From Sphingobacterium sp. CZ-UAM (GTDB lineage: Bacteria > Bacteroidota > Bacteroidia > Sphingobacteriales > Sphingobacteriaceae), in contig NZ_MTCM01000002.1 of assembly GCF_002000245.1 (NCBI RefSeq), forward strand, positions 744,001-808,000: DNA of 64,000 bases, read 5' to 3'. Position 1 is the stretch's first letter. Each line of letters opens with the position of its first letter. This document shows, in pieces, positions 1 to 8,729 of this stretch. Below the pieces are notes generated by a model. It saw only the letters and a list, made by a program, of their open reading frames with translations, did not search any database and was not told the DNA's origin. The translations under genes were made by a program, and so were the position numbers.

Positions 1-57
1 CTGGAGAATAAATTTAGCCAAGCACTACATAGTAGCGCTTTATTCTATGCTTTTAAT

Positions 58-89
58 AAATTAGGCTTGTTATAAAACAAGCCTAATTT
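58..89 (+). terminator. Intrinsic terminator of a gene upstream of the window
   Basis: A perfect 14-bp inverted repeat (58-71 and 76-89) with a 4-nt loop is followed by a T-rich stretch. It lies just before the first gene and probably ends a plus-strand transcript that enters from outside the window. Confidence 0.75.
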
Positions 90-141
90 TATTCTGTTTT
101 TTCCTTTCATACTTTAATTTTCACTAGACTTTTGATTTTTG

Positions 142-149
142 TACCTTTG
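142..149 (+). promoter_or_regulatory. Bacteroidota -7 promoter element TACCTTTG
   Basis: This matches the TAnnTTTG consensus exactly and ends four bases before the ATG at 154. Transcription would therefore start at or next to the start codon. I see no clear -33 element at the usual spacing. Confidence 0.55.
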
Positions 150-153
150 TGCT

Positions 154-1467
154 ATGGCAAGAGAAATTTTTGAAACCAAGCGAAAGGCCCTGAAAATAAA
201 TCTAAATCCTGAGATTTACGGAACCTTCGCTGAGATCGGTGCTGGACAGGAAGTCGCACGTAATTTTTTCAATGCAGGGGCTGCTTCCGGCACAATTGCA
301 AAAACAATGTCAGCGTATGACATGGCATTCAGTGATGCGATTTACGGCGAGGAAGAGGATGGCAGATATGTCAGCAGAACCCGCTTACAAAAAATGCTTT
401 CTCATGAATTTGATTTGCTGACGCAACGACTACATGGTGATAAGTATTGCAACAAAAAGTTCTTTGCCTTTGCAGATACTGTTACTACGCTGAACTTCAC
501 CAAAACCAATGAGCCTCATGGCTGGATTGGTCTCCGTTTTCAGCACGAAGTCGGTGGCCCCACCAATGATATCATCGTCCATGTCAGGCTTTTGGACAGC
601 GACAATCAGCTGCAACAAAAAGTATTGGGTATTATTGGCGTAAACTTGTTATTTGCGGCTTACTACTATACGGAAAATGTACAGACCATGATTGAATCCC
701 TGGTCGACAATCTATCTGTCGGATCAGTAGAAATTGATCTTGTTAAGTTAAATGGCCCTTTGTTTGAAAATGTCAATCAACGGCTGATCAACTTATACCT
801 AATTGCCAAAGGGTTTGCGAAAGCCGCTATTTTCCAACCAGATGGAAAAGCAGTACAGATCAAGGATTATTTGTACAAAAAGAATATCATCTTGCTACGT
901 ACAAAATACCGTCAGAAATCACTTCCTAACTTTGACCTATTTAATCTTGCTGTAGAGCAGTTTAAGAAAAATACGGGAGCAACAGACAAGGATACCATCG
1001 TATTGATCGAGGTATTAATGGGAAATGTACTGGAGGATACACATGAAATCACAGATGAAGATCTACAGGAATTTGCATCGAGAGCAGATGAATTATGCGC
1101 TACAGGCAATAATATTATTGTCAGCAACTTCCGTAGAAATAACCATCTCGCTGAGTTTATTAGTAACTTTAAACCCAAAAATATCGGAATTGCAACAAAC
1201 GTTTATAACTTAAAAAACATCTTCAATTCGGACAACTATAACAAAGAGCTTTATACCAACGAGTTATTATCCTACATATCCGGTATGTTCAATAAAAATG
1301 TAAAGCTTTATGCTTATCCATATCTATTGAAAAAGGAAAATAAAATCATCACGACGCAAAATATGCCCGTCTCCGAAGAAGCCAAACCGCTATTTGAATT
1401 CTTAATTAAAAACGGTTATATCATTGATATTGAAAATTACGACGAGAAGTTTGTAAAAACCGTATAG
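154..1467 (+). CDS. Conserved Bacteroidota protein of unknown function
   Basis: This 437-residue soluble protein has no signal peptide or membrane segment. Its first residues (MAREIFETKRKALKINLNP) and the stretch around residues 25-45 (FAEIGAGQEVARNFF) look strongly conserved from what I remember of Bacteroidota homologues. Those carry inconsistent names in databases, including clearly wrong ones such as TonB receptor, so I assign no function. I place the start at the ATG at 154; an in-frame TTG at 139 would put the -7 promoter motif inside the coding region. The gene stands alone between two terminators, with idi downstream on the same strand. No catalytic motif is obvious. Confidence 0.85.
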   Translation: MAREIFETKRKALKINLNPEIYGTFAEIGAGQEVARNFFNAGAASGTIAKTMSAYDMAFSDAIYGEEEDGRYVSRTRLQKMLSHEFDLLTQRLHGDKYCNKKFFAFADTVTTLNFTKTNEPHGWIGLRFQHEVGGPTNDIIVHVRLLDSDNQLQQKVLGIIGVNLLFAAYYYTENVQTMIESLVDNLSVGSVEIDLVKLNGPLFENVNQRLINLYLIAKGFAKAAIFQPDGKAVQIKDYLYKKNIILLRTKYRQKSLPNFDLFNLAVEQFKKNTGATDKDTIVLIEVLMGNVLEDTHEITDEDLQEFASRADELCATGNNIIVSNFRRNNHLAEFISNFKPKNIGIATNVYNLKNIFNSDNYNKELYTNELLSYISGMFNKNVKLYAYPYLLKKENKIITTQNMPVSEEAKPLFEFLIKNGYIIDIENYDEKFVKTV

Positions 1468-1488
1468 TGCAAATCTTTGCTATAATTT

Positions 1489-1516
1489 ATAGTCCAATTT
1501 CGTTAAATTGGACTAT
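1489..1516 (+). terminator. Intrinsic terminator
   Basis: A perfect 12-bp inverted repeat with loop CGTT (1489-1500 and 1505-1516) followed by a T-rich tail separates the first gene from idi. The second arm ends 17 bases before the idi start. Confidence 0.75.
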
Positions 1517-1533
1517 ATTTATATCTGAGCCTT

Positions 1534-2067
1534 ATGAAGCAAGAACATGTAATACTAGTCGATTCCAATGACACTGTCATTGGGGGTATGGAGAAATACG
1601 AAGCTCACGAAAAGGGCTTGCTGCATCGGGCGTTCAGTGTCTTTTTATTCAATGACATGGGTCAGCTGCTCTTACAGCAAAGGGCCTTAGACAAATATCA
1701 CTGTGGTGGATTATGGACCAACAGCTGCTGTTCCCATCAACGGCTTGGCGAAAGTAATTTGGAAGCTGCCACACGGCGCCTGATGGAGGAGCTTCGTATA
1801 GAAGCATCAGACCTATATGATTCATTTTCATTTGTATACAAAGCCGAGTTTGACAATGGCCTTACAGAGCATGAGTTTGATCATGTACTTATTGGCAAAT
1901 TCAACGGTGAATCTGATTTTAATGTTGCAGAAGTAGCTGCTATACAATATTTGGATCAACAACAGATTAAAGATGAGATCACGCACTTTCCAGAGAAATT
2001 TACCCCTTGGTTCAAAATGATCTATCAACGTGTATTTGAGACCTATTTGGACAAATACAAGAAGTAA
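1534..2067 (+). CDS. idi: Isopentenyl-diphosphate delta-isomerase, type I
   Basis: It interconverts isopentenyl and dimethylallyl diphosphate in the cytoplasm. The 177-residue Nudix-fold protein has the type I signature TNSCCSHQ at residues 62-69, where C66 aligns with the catalytic cysteine, and LTEHEFDHV at 110-118, where E114 matches the catalytic glutamate. A Nudix-like segment (EAATRRLMEEL) runs near residues 77-87. Dxs, the first enzyme of the non-mevalonate pathway, is encoded at 58001-59929, so Idi would balance the products of that route here. It is a single gene ended by the hairpin at 2184-2210. Confidence 0.95.
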   Translation: MKQEHVILVDSNDTVIGGMEKYEAHEKGLLHRAFSVFLFNDMGQLLLQQRALDKYHCGGLWTNSCCSHQRLGESNLEAATRRLMEELRIEASDLYDSFSFVYKAEFDNGLTEHEFDHVLIGKFNGESDFNVAEVAAIQYLDQQQIKDEITHFPEKFTPWFKMIYQRVFETYLDKYKK

Positions 2068-2183
2068 GGTATCCCAAAAGCCATGTAGCGATAAAAGCAC
2101 AGCGACGTCCTCCTTGTAATGGCCAAACTCCATGAATAGCACCATAATAGAAGCTCTAGGGGCCGCTAGCCCTACAAATAAAA

Positions 2184-2210
2184 AGGAGCAATTCTATCAC
2201 AAATGCTCCT
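2184..2210. terminator. Bidirectional intrinsic terminator between idi and the amidase gene
   Basis: Arms AGGAGCA (2184-2190) and TGCTCCT (2204-2210) have an A-run on the left and a T-run on the right, so the hairpin can serve the convergent genes on both sides. Confidence 0.6.
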
Positions 2211-2236
2211 CTCTTTTTATACCCTCGAGTAGCCAA

Positions 2237-3061
2237 CTATAGATATTTCTTATAGATGGAATACATAATTTTTAGATCGTTTTCACTCAAAAATGCGGTA
2301 TTCACATCCTGCTGAATATAGTGGATCTTAAACGCCTTTATTGCCGCATCGAGGTTACTGACATCGTATCCAATGATACGCAATGCCATTTTGGGGTTAA
2401 AGTCAACAGGCGGTGTTTCTAAAAATTCCTCATACCAATAACCAAATCCCTGATCGGCCAACTTTTTCCAAGGGAACCGTGAGGGATCATTTTTACGTGA
2501 AGGTGCCAGATCCATATGCCCGATGAAATTTGCCTGTGGAATCTTATAGGTATTTTTCAAATAGTTCAGCAGCTGAATCAACGCATTTATCTGTGCATCC
2601 GTCCAGGGGTCGGTCGTCCCATTATTATCCAGTTCAATACCTATCGATGCGGAGTTCAGATCAGTATCATTCCCCCATTTACCCAGACCTGCATGATGAG
2701 CCCGGTATAGATCATTTACCATCTGCACCACCTTACCATCCCGTCCCACAACATAATGTGAACTTACACCGGCTTTCGCAGAGTGAAAGGTACGGATTGT
2801 CTGTCCCAGAGAATCTTGCGCTGTATGGTGAATGACCACAAAATTAGGCTTCCGGATACCGAAATTGATAGAGGCAATCCATTGTTGATCTTTCACATTT
2901 ACTTTTTCCAGCTGTCCGGATACCGGAGATTGCCGATACAAATTAGCGAACTCTTTTGCCTGTTTCTTATATACTTTCTCCGTTTTAGCATATTTATTGC
3001 CTGCACAAGATGTAATCAATGCTGCAATAATAAAAAGATTGAATCGTGATGTTATCCTCAT
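2237..3061 (-). CDS. N-acetylmuramoyl-L-alanine amidase, lipoprotein (Amidase_2 family)
   Basis: It probably hydrolyses the bond between muramic acid and L-alanine in peptidoglycan. Residues 1-20 form a lipoprotein signal ending in TSCAG, so C19 should be acylated. The amidase domain covers about residues 70-215. HHTAQ near residue 78 and FIGHMDLAPSRKNDP near residue 178 carry the expected zinc-binding histidines of AmpD/T7-lysozyme-type amidases, and YRAHHAG lies between them. The 274-residue length suits a secreted AmpD-like enzyme with a short C-terminal extension. A role in cell-wall turnover is inferred from the family only. Confidence 0.88.
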   Translation of the reverse strand: MRITSRFNLFIIAALITSCAGNKYAKTEKVYKKQAKEFANLYRQSPVSGQLEKVNVKDQQWIASINFGIRKPNFVVIHHTAQDSLGQTIRTFHSAKAGVSSHYVVGRDGKVVQMVNDLYRAHHAGLGKWGNDTDLNSASIGIELDNNGTTDPWTDAQINALIQLLNYLKNTYKIPQANFIGHMDLAPSRKNDPSRFPWKKLADQGFGYWYEEFLETPPVDFNPKMALRIIGYDVSNLDAAIKAFKIHYIQQDVNTAFLSENDLKIMYSIYKKYL

Positions 3062-3078
3062 ATCGAAATGTTTCTGTA

Positions 3079-3086
3079 CAAATATA
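3079..3086 (-). promoter_or_regulatory. -7 promoter element TATATTTG of the amidase gene
   Basis: This is an exact TAnnTTTG match on the minus strand, 17 bases upstream of the ATG. Confidence 0.5.
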
Positions 3087-3217
3087 CCTCCAAAATAGGA
3101 TATGAATGTGATTATACGCTAAAATGATACAATAATCTTCTTTTTCTAAAGCAAAACAGGGAAATGCCAAATGTTCCTGATTGGTCTACTGCACACGAGT
3201 AGCTGATCATCAAAAAA

Positions 3218-3240
3218 GTCCAGATGGAGTATCTGGACTT
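3218..3240 (-). terminator. Intrinsic terminator after the lipoprotein gene
   Basis: The inverted repeat AGTCCAGAT / ATCTGGACT with a 5-nt loop is flanked by an A-run and a T-run. It lies between the lipoprotein gene and the amidase gene, so the two are probably transcribed separately. Confidence 0.7.
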
Positions 3241-3268
3241 TTTGAGAACGATGTAACGTATTGATATT

Positions 3269-3928
3269 TTATTTTAAAGCGCTTACGTTCAATTTACCCA
3301 TGAATGCTTTCAGCTCATCCAAACTATAGCCATTACCTCTTAATGTGATCAAATAACGGTCTTTTTCGAGATAGCTTATTTCGGAGCTCTTTGGTGTCGA
3401 ACCTTCCACGCCTTTATTGTCCATTGTTTTTGCACGCTTTCCTTCAAAATCACCTGTTTTCTCTACTTCTGTGTCCGTAATATTTTCAGAATCGACCATA
3501 AAACCCATCTGAGCGAGACTTACAATAGCCGAAGCGTTCTCACCTGCACCGTCAATAATGTTGATTTTAATGTCCTTTTGATCATCCACGGTATACGTTG
3601 CCTCGCCAGAAATGACACTGACACCGTACATAGAGCCCGCAGAATAAGATGTTCTTTTCAAACCGTCTAAACTTTCCGGAAGAAATGCTTTTAATTCCTC
3701 CGAACTCAATGGTTTTTCAGCTTTTAGTTTAGTCTGGAGTTCTTCCATTTTCTTTGCTCCATCAGTCAGGTTATCCAGATTAGATACTCCTTTAACCACA
3801 TCGGAGATCCCTGCACTCGTTTCATTATCATCCGCCGCACCATCCTGGGATTCGTTACGGTTACCGCAACCTGCGATCAAAATAGCCGCGCTCAATAAGA
3901 GGGACATTAAACTCAATTGTCTTTTCAT
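3269..3928 (-). CDS. Putative lipoprotein of unknown function
   Basis: The 219-residue protein begins with a lipoprotein signal (residues 1-21, lipobox IAGCG, acylated C21). A low-complexity acidic stretch (about residues 24-40) acts as a linker to a soluble domain. I do not recognise the domain. It has an amphipathic stretch near residues 50-90 and alternating strand-like segments to the end (GVSVISGEATYTV, KINIIDGAG, RYLITLRGNGYSL). It is a single gene between gcvP and the amidase gene, and its neighbours give no functional hint. It is probably anchored in the inner or outer membrane facing the periplasm. Confidence 0.75.
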   Translation of the reverse strand: MKRQLSLMSLLLSAAILIAGCGNRNESQDGAADDNETSAGISDVVKGVSNLDNLTDGAKKMEELQTKLKAEKPLSSEELKAFLPESLDGLKRTSYSAGSMYGVSVISGEATYTVDDQKDIKINIIDGAGENASAIVSLAQMGFMVDSENITDTEVEKTGDFEGKRAKTMDNKGVEGSTPKSSEISYLEKDRYLITLRGNGYSLDELKAFMGKLNVSALK

Positions 3929-4135
3929 GATTATCAGTTTTTTAGATAAAACGTCAGAAAGATAAAAAAATGATTTTACAGGCGCAACTATTTAAAATAT
4001 AGCCGTAAAATAGTCCCACTTGTTTTTCCCGAACCTATCAGAACCGATCTAATAAGCTATGAGGCCATCATGCTTACGTCCTTTTTCGCATCTATTCTTT
4101 TCGTTTACCTTTTCCAAATTCTAAGTAAAAAAAAA

Positions 4136-4155
4136 AGCCCCCGTAATACGGAGGC
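4136..4155 (-). terminator. Intrinsic terminator of gcvP
   Basis: The hairpin pairs AGCCCCCGTA with TACGGAGGCT (one G-U pair in the RNA). A ten-base A-run on the plus strand becomes the U-tract of the minus-strand transcript. Confidence 0.75.
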
Positions 4156-4183
4156 TCTATTGTAATATTATTTTCCAAGGTTG

Positions 4184-7057
4184 TTACGCCTCAGCATATT
4201 CTTCGATCGAAGGACATGAGCAGATCAATGTACGATCTCCCTGAGAGTCGTTTACGCGACCTACAGACGGCCAGAACTTACGCTCTCTTACGTACTCCAA
4301 AGGATAAGCCGCAGTCTGACGACTGTAAGGTCTATCCCACTCATCTGCAGTAACTACTGCTGCTGTATGCGGAGCATGCTTCAATACGTTATTTGCTTGT
4401 TCTGCTTCGCCCGATTCAACCGCAGCAATTTCCTGACGAATTGCAACTAATGCATCACAGAAACGATCCAATTCAGCTTTCGATTCCGACTCCGTTGGTT
4501 CAACCATCAATGTACCAGCCACAGGGAAAGAAACTGTCGGTGCATGGAAACCGTAGTCCATCAAACGTTTTGCGATATCAGCAACTTCGATACCTACATT
4601 TTTGAAACCGCGGCAATCTAAGATCATCTCATGCGCACAACGTCCGTTGCTACCAGAATAAAGTACTGGGTAAGCATTCTCCAAACGCGCTTTAATATAG
4701 TTTGCATTCAATATTGCTGTACGTGTAGCATTAGTCAAGCCTTCACCACCCATCATCGAAATATAAGCGTGGGAGATAATTAAGATTGATGCTGAGCCAA
4801 ATGGGGCCGCCGAAACAGCTGTAATTCCTTCTTCTCCTGAAGTAGAAACAACTTGATGGTTTGGCAAGAAAGGCACCAAGTGTTTAGCAACACCGATCGG
4901 CCCCATACCTGGACCACCACCACCATGTGGAATACAGAACGTTTTGTGCAAGTTTAAGTGACAAACGTCAGCACCAATATGACCTGGGCTAGTCAAGCCT
5001 ACCTGAGCATTCATGTTAGCACCATCCATATATACCTGACCACCATTGGCGTGAATGATTTCACACACTTCAATGATAGATTCTTCAAATACACCATGTG
5101 TAGATGGATAAGTCACCATTAATGAGTTCAGATGAGCAGCATGCTCTTCCGCTTTAGCTCTCAAATCTGGGATATCAATGTTTCCAAGTTCGTCACATTT
5201 CACGACCACCACTTTCAGACCAGCCATTGAAGCCGATGCAGGGTTTGTACCATGTGCAGAAGCTGGAATCAAACAGATGTTACGGCCATGATCGCCACGG
5301 CTCTCATGATACGCACGGATAACCATTAGACCGGCATATTCGCCTTGTGCTCCTGAATTAGGCTGGAAGCTCATTTTAGCAAAACCTGTGATCTCTGATA
5401 ACCAATCATTCAATTCACCGATCATCTGCATATAGCCGGAAGTTTGGTCAGCTGGCGCAAATGGATGTAATCCACCAAACCTCGCCCAGGTAACAGGGGT
5501 CATTTCAGCTGTCGCATTCAATTTCATTGTACATGAACCCAATGGGATCATCGAATGACACAACGACAAATCTTTCGCTTCCAACGATTTAATATAGCGT
5601 AACATCTCATGTTCTGAATGGTAGCTATTAAAGTTTGGATGCGTTAAGTAAGCTGAGGTACGGACCAGTTCAGCAGGGATTGAGGAGCCAACATTTTCTT
5701 CTAATGTATCAAAATCTACATCGTTCAATGTTTTGCCCTGAATTTTTGCAAACACTTTTACGATTGTTTTGATATCCTCGTATGTTGTTGTTTCATCGAT
5801 AGCGATAGAAACTTGTGAACCATTGTAGTAGAAGTTCAACTCATTATTCAACGCTTCGGATTTTAATGCCCCCGCATGCGCGCCTAAATCTACACGTAGT
5901 GTATCAAAGTAAGCGTTATTCAATTGAGTATACCCCAAAGACTGTAAAGCCTGATCCAATAGATTGGCTAATGCATTGATACGGGATGCAATATTTTTGA
6001 TTCCTTCTGGGCCATGGTAAACAGCGTAGAAAGAAGCCATAATAGCCAATAAAGCCTGTGCTGTACAGATATTCGAAGATGCTTTATCACGACGGATATG
6101 TTGCTCACGAGTTTGTAAAGCCATACGTAAAGCGTATTTTCCATTCGAATCAGAAGTTACACCAATGATACGTCCTGGAATATTACGTTTGAAACTATCA
6201 CGTGTAGCGAAGAATGCCGCATGAGGACCACCGAATCCCATAGGGACACCAAAACGTTGGGAGTTACCGACAACAACATCTGCACCCCATTCTCCTGGAG
6301 GAGTCAATAAGGCTAAACTCATCAGATCCGCAGCAGCACATACTGTAATATTTTTACTGTGAGCAGCTTCAGCAAATGATTTGTAGTCAACGATCGATCC
6401 GTCTGCTGCCGGGTATTGTACAAATGCAGCAAAAACATCATCTGTCAATTCGGACTCTTGAATAGCTGTGATTTTAAGTTCGATACCGAAAGAAAGCGCG
6501 CGCGTCTTTAATACGTCAATCGTCTGTGGATAAGCATTTTCAGAAACCAAAAATACATTCGCATCTTTGTTTTTACGTGCTGAGTAAAGCATAAACATCG
6601 CTTCAGCAGCAGCTGTAGCTTCATCCAATAATGAAGCGTTTGCAATTTCCAATCCAGTAAAATCAGAAATAACAGTCTGGAAGTTTAACAGTGCCTGTAA
6701 ACGACCTTGTGCAATTTCTGCTTGGTAAGGAGTATATTGTGTATACCATCCCGGATTTTCAAACACATTACGTTGAATTACACCCGGAAGGATCACGTCA
6801 TAATATCCTTGACCAATAAAAGATTTAAAAACTTTATTTTTCTCTGCGATTTCCGCTATGCGCTTTAAATAAGCAACCTCAGACAATGCTTTTGGAAGAT
6901 TTAAAGGTTTTGGAGCGCGGATTTGAGAAGGGACCGTTTGGTCGATTAGCTGGTCAATTGACGTTACGCCCAATTTGGCCAACATTTCATTCGCTTCAAC
7001 TGGACTTGGGCCATTGTGGCGATTTTCGAATTTTTCTTGGAAGTGTATATTGCTCAT
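4184..7057 (-). CDS. gcvP: Glycine dehydrogenase (decarboxylating), P-protein of the glycine cleavage system
   Basis: This PLP enzyme decarboxylates glycine and passes the aminomethyl group to the lipoyl arm of GcvH. At 957 residues it is the single-chain form with the alpha and beta halves fused. The PLP-binding lysine is K705 in [15 protein letters not shown], followed by the glycine-rich loop typical of the family. The N-terminal FENRHNGP is also characteristic. The ATG at 7057 is the natural start. The aminomethyltransferase gcvT lies 16 kb away on the other strand and no gcvH is in the window, so the glycine cleavage genes are not an operon here. I saw no glycine-riboswitch-like leader. 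Confidence 0.97.
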   Translation of the reverse strand: MSNIHFQEKFENRHNGPSPVEANEMLAKLGVTSIDQLIDQTVPSQIRAPKPLNLPKALSEVAYLKRIAEIAEKNKVFKSFIGQGYYDVILPGVIQRNVFENPGWYTQYTPYQAEIAQGRLQALLNFQTVISDFTGLEIANASLLDEATAAAEAMFMLYSARKNKDANVFLVSENAYPQTIDVLKTRALSFGIELKITAIQESELTDDVFAAFVQYPAADGSIVDYKSFAEAAHSKNITVCAAADLMSLALLTPPGEWGADVVVGNSQRFGVPMGFGGPHAAFFATRDSFKRNIPGRIIGVTSDSNGKYALRMALQTREQHIRRDKASSNICTAQALLAIMASFYAVYHGPEGIKNIASRINALANLLDQALQSLGYTQLNNAYFDTLRVDLGAHAGALKSEALNNELNFYYNGSQVSIAIDETTTYEDIKTIVKVFAKIQGKTLNDVDFDTLEENVGSSIPAELVRTSAYLTHPNFNSYHSEHEMLRYIKSLEAKDLSLCHSMIPLGSCTMKLNATAEMTPVTWARFGGLHPFAPADQTSGYMQMIGELNDWLSEITGFAKMSFQPNSGAQGEYAGLMVIRAYHESRGDHGRNICLIPASAHGTNPASASMAGLKVVVVKCDELGNIDIPDLRAKAEEHAAHLNSLMVTYPSTHGVFEESIIEVCEIIHANGGQVYMDGANMNAQVGLTSPGHIGADVCHLNLHKTFCIPHGGGGPGMGPIGVAKHLVPFLPNHQVVSTSGEEGITAVSAAPFGSASILIISHAYISMMGGEGLTNATRTAILNANYIKARLENAYPVLYSGSNGRCAHEMILDCRGFKNVGIEVADIAKRLMDYGFHAPTVSFPVAGTLMVEPTESESKAELDRFCDALVAIRQEIAAVESGEAEQANNVLKHAPHTAAVVTADEWDRPYSRQTAAYPLEYVRERKFWPSVGRVNDSQGDRTLICSCPSIEEYAEA

Positions 7058-7144
7058 GTGTGCAAAAAGTTAACGCTTATAGACAGTTAGCGACATAACA
7101 ATTAGGTAATTAACTCTCTTATAAACAGTCGTTTTTTGGATGAG

Positions 7145-7152
7145 CAAAGATA
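7145..7152 (-). promoter_or_regulatory. -7 promoter element TATCTTTG of gcvP
   Basis: This is an exact TAnnTTTG match on the minus strand, 87 bases upstream of the gcvP ATG, which leaves an untranslated leader of roughly 80 bases. Confidence 0.5.
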
Positions 7153-7274
7153 GCAAAATAAATGACTGAAAACGAAGCAAAAAAGTGGATAAAAAGTCAG
7201 TTTTAAGTACAAACGAATGCGCAATCGATTGCCCTCTCCATATTAAAATTCAAATAAAGATAACCAACAGCAAC

Positions 7275-7508
7275 TCACATTAAAAATATACCAATCAATC
7301 CAAAGATAGCTTGACATAATGACAAAAAACAAAAGATTATGCTATTAATTTTCCACCCACCTTTTTTCTTTTTAGAGATATTCTTTTTGCAATCGAGCTG
7401 ATTTTTCAATACATTAGTATAAGTACCAATTGTAAAAGTGATTGCTGACAGAACGAAATTATTCAAAACAAATGTCACGCATATTCCAAAATACGCTGAT
7501 TCACTCAA
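7275..7508 (-). CDS. Doubtful small membrane protein or gene remnant
   Basis: The 77-codon ORF has two hydrophobic segments (about residues 8-27 and 56-76) around a lysine-rich middle (KKNISKKKKGGWKINS). That layout resembles the C-terminal part of small two-helix membrane proteins common in Bacteroidota. I see no promoter motif, no close neighbour and no terminator, and the segment could be the tail of a decayed longer gene. Coding status is uncertain. Confidence 0.3.
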   Translation of the reverse strand: MSESAYFGICVTFVLNNFVLSAITFTIGTYTNVLKNQLDCKKNISKKKKGGWKINSIIFCFLSLCQAIFGLIGIFLM

Positions 7509-7616
7509 AAATATCGAAAAACAGGTATTTTCTCTTTCCTACAGTAGGGCTCATAACGGTAAGAATATCATTTCTTTTTTAACAAATATAAACCAGCGAA
7601 GTAACGATTATAAATC

Positions 7617-8570
7617 ATGAGAAAACAGGTAACAGACAGTGTACTCCTCGTAAGACCCTCTGTCTTCCGCAAAAATGAACAGACCGCAGTCAATAATTTT
7701 TTCCAAAAGGACATTGAAAATCTAAGCGGCGAAGAAGTAAATAGAGAAGCACAGGGGGAATTTGACGCCCTTGTCAATGAATTAAAATCACACGGTATCC
7801 TAGTAACGGTCATCCAGGATGATGAAAAATCCGAAAGCCCAGACAGTATTTTTCCGAACAATATTGTCTCTTTCCATCAGGACGGGAAGATTATCTTTTA
7901 TCCGATGTTTGCGCCCAACCGCAGAAAAGAACATTTATTGGACTTTGAGGGTCCATTGAAACAAAATGGTTACTATGTAAAGCTAATCAAAGACCTCAGC
8001 GAGGCCGAAAATAACAGACAATATTTAGAAGGAACAGGCGCTCTGGTACTCGACCGCACACATCGTATTGCCTATTGTGCACTATCTGAACGGGCGGACC
8101 GGGCAATGTTAGACGAATATTGTAGAACAGAAAACTATACTCCTATTGTCTTCCACGCATTTCAGACAGTCAATGGCGAACGCAGACCCATTTATCATAC
8201 CAATGTGGTATTAGCCGTAGGAGAAGATTTTGCCATCTTATGTCCCACCGCAATTGATCATCAATCGGAGCGCGATACATTAATAAAAAAACTAAAAGAG
8301 ACCGGAAAAGAAATCATCGAGATCAACGAAAACCAACTGGAAAATTTTGCAGCAAATTGTCTCCAGGTGAGAAATAAATATGGGAACCGTTTTATTGTCC
8401 TAAGTGATAAAGCGTTGTCATCATTAACACTGTACCAAACAGCGCAATTGGAAAAACATGGTAAAATCATCCATCAAGATTTACACGTTATTGAAACCTG
8501 CGGTGGTGGTAGTGTGCGCCATATGATGGCAGAAGTATTCCTTCCAAAAGAAAAAATGATGAATGCCTAG
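7617..8570 (+). CDS. Guanidino-group hydrolase / amidinotransferase-family protein, CtlX-like
   Basis: This 317-residue protein belongs to the pentein (arginine deiminase and amidinotransferase) superfamily. It shows the superfamily's active-site segments in order: PDSIFPNN near residue 79, EGTGALVLDR near 139, YHTNVV with H194, and CGGGSVRHMM with the nucleophile C295. These fit the family called citrulline utilisation hydrolase CtlX, so citrulline or a related ureido or guanidino compound is the likely substrate. It is a single gene with no arginine-metabolism neighbours. It is ended by the strong hairpin at 8592-8647. Confidence 0.85.
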   Translation: MRKQVTDSVLLVRPSVFRKNEQTAVNNFFQKDIENLSGEEVNREAQGEFDALVNELKSHGILVTVIQDDEKSESPDSIFPNNIVSFHQDGKIIFYPMFAPNRRKEHLLDFEGPLKQNGYYVKLIKDLSEAENNRQYLEGTGALVLDRTHRIAYCALSERADRAMLDEYCRTENYTPIVFHAFQTVNGERRPIYHTNVVLAVGEDFAILCPTAIDHQSERDTLIKKLKETGKEIIEINENQLENFAANCLQVRNKYGNRFIVLSDKALSSLTLYQTAQLEKHGKIIHQDLHVIETCGGGSVRHMMAEVFLPKEKMMNA

Positions 8571-8591
8571 GCATTCATCACTTCTATAGAT

Positions 8592-8647
8592 AATCAAAAG
8601 AGAAAGGACCAAAGTCTTAATGAATTTTGGTCCTTTCTCTTTTGATT
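8592..8647. terminator. Bidirectional terminator with perfect 22-bp stem
   Basis: Arms at 8592-8613 and 8626-8647 are perfectly complementary with a 12-nt loop and A/T-rich outer ends. The hairpin separates the convergent ctlX-like and TonB-receptor genes. Confidence 0.85.
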
Positions 8648-8729
8648 TAATGAAGTTTTAAAATTTTATTTAGAGCGATTTGCCAAAATCGATTTTTAAT
8701 ACAGCTCTTTGTCTTTTTTTTAAAACAGA

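Larger units (their letters stand above)
7058..7616. other. Intergenic region between gcvP and the ctlX-like gene
   Basis: The region holds the gcvP -7 motif at 7145-7152 and a doubtful minus-strand ORF at 7275-7508, which is listed separately. The rest is AT-rich and I see no RNA gene or repeat in it. Confidence 0.5.

Noticed and set aside
1-75. Open frame from the window edge to TAA at 73-75
   Set aside because: It could be the end of an upstream gene, but the terminator hairpin begins at 58 inside it and the other frames are equally short; the sequence does not decide.
7058-7160. Glycine riboswitch ahead of gcvP
   Set aside because: No paired aptamer-like structure or conserved core is visible; only a promoter motif and a short leader are seen.
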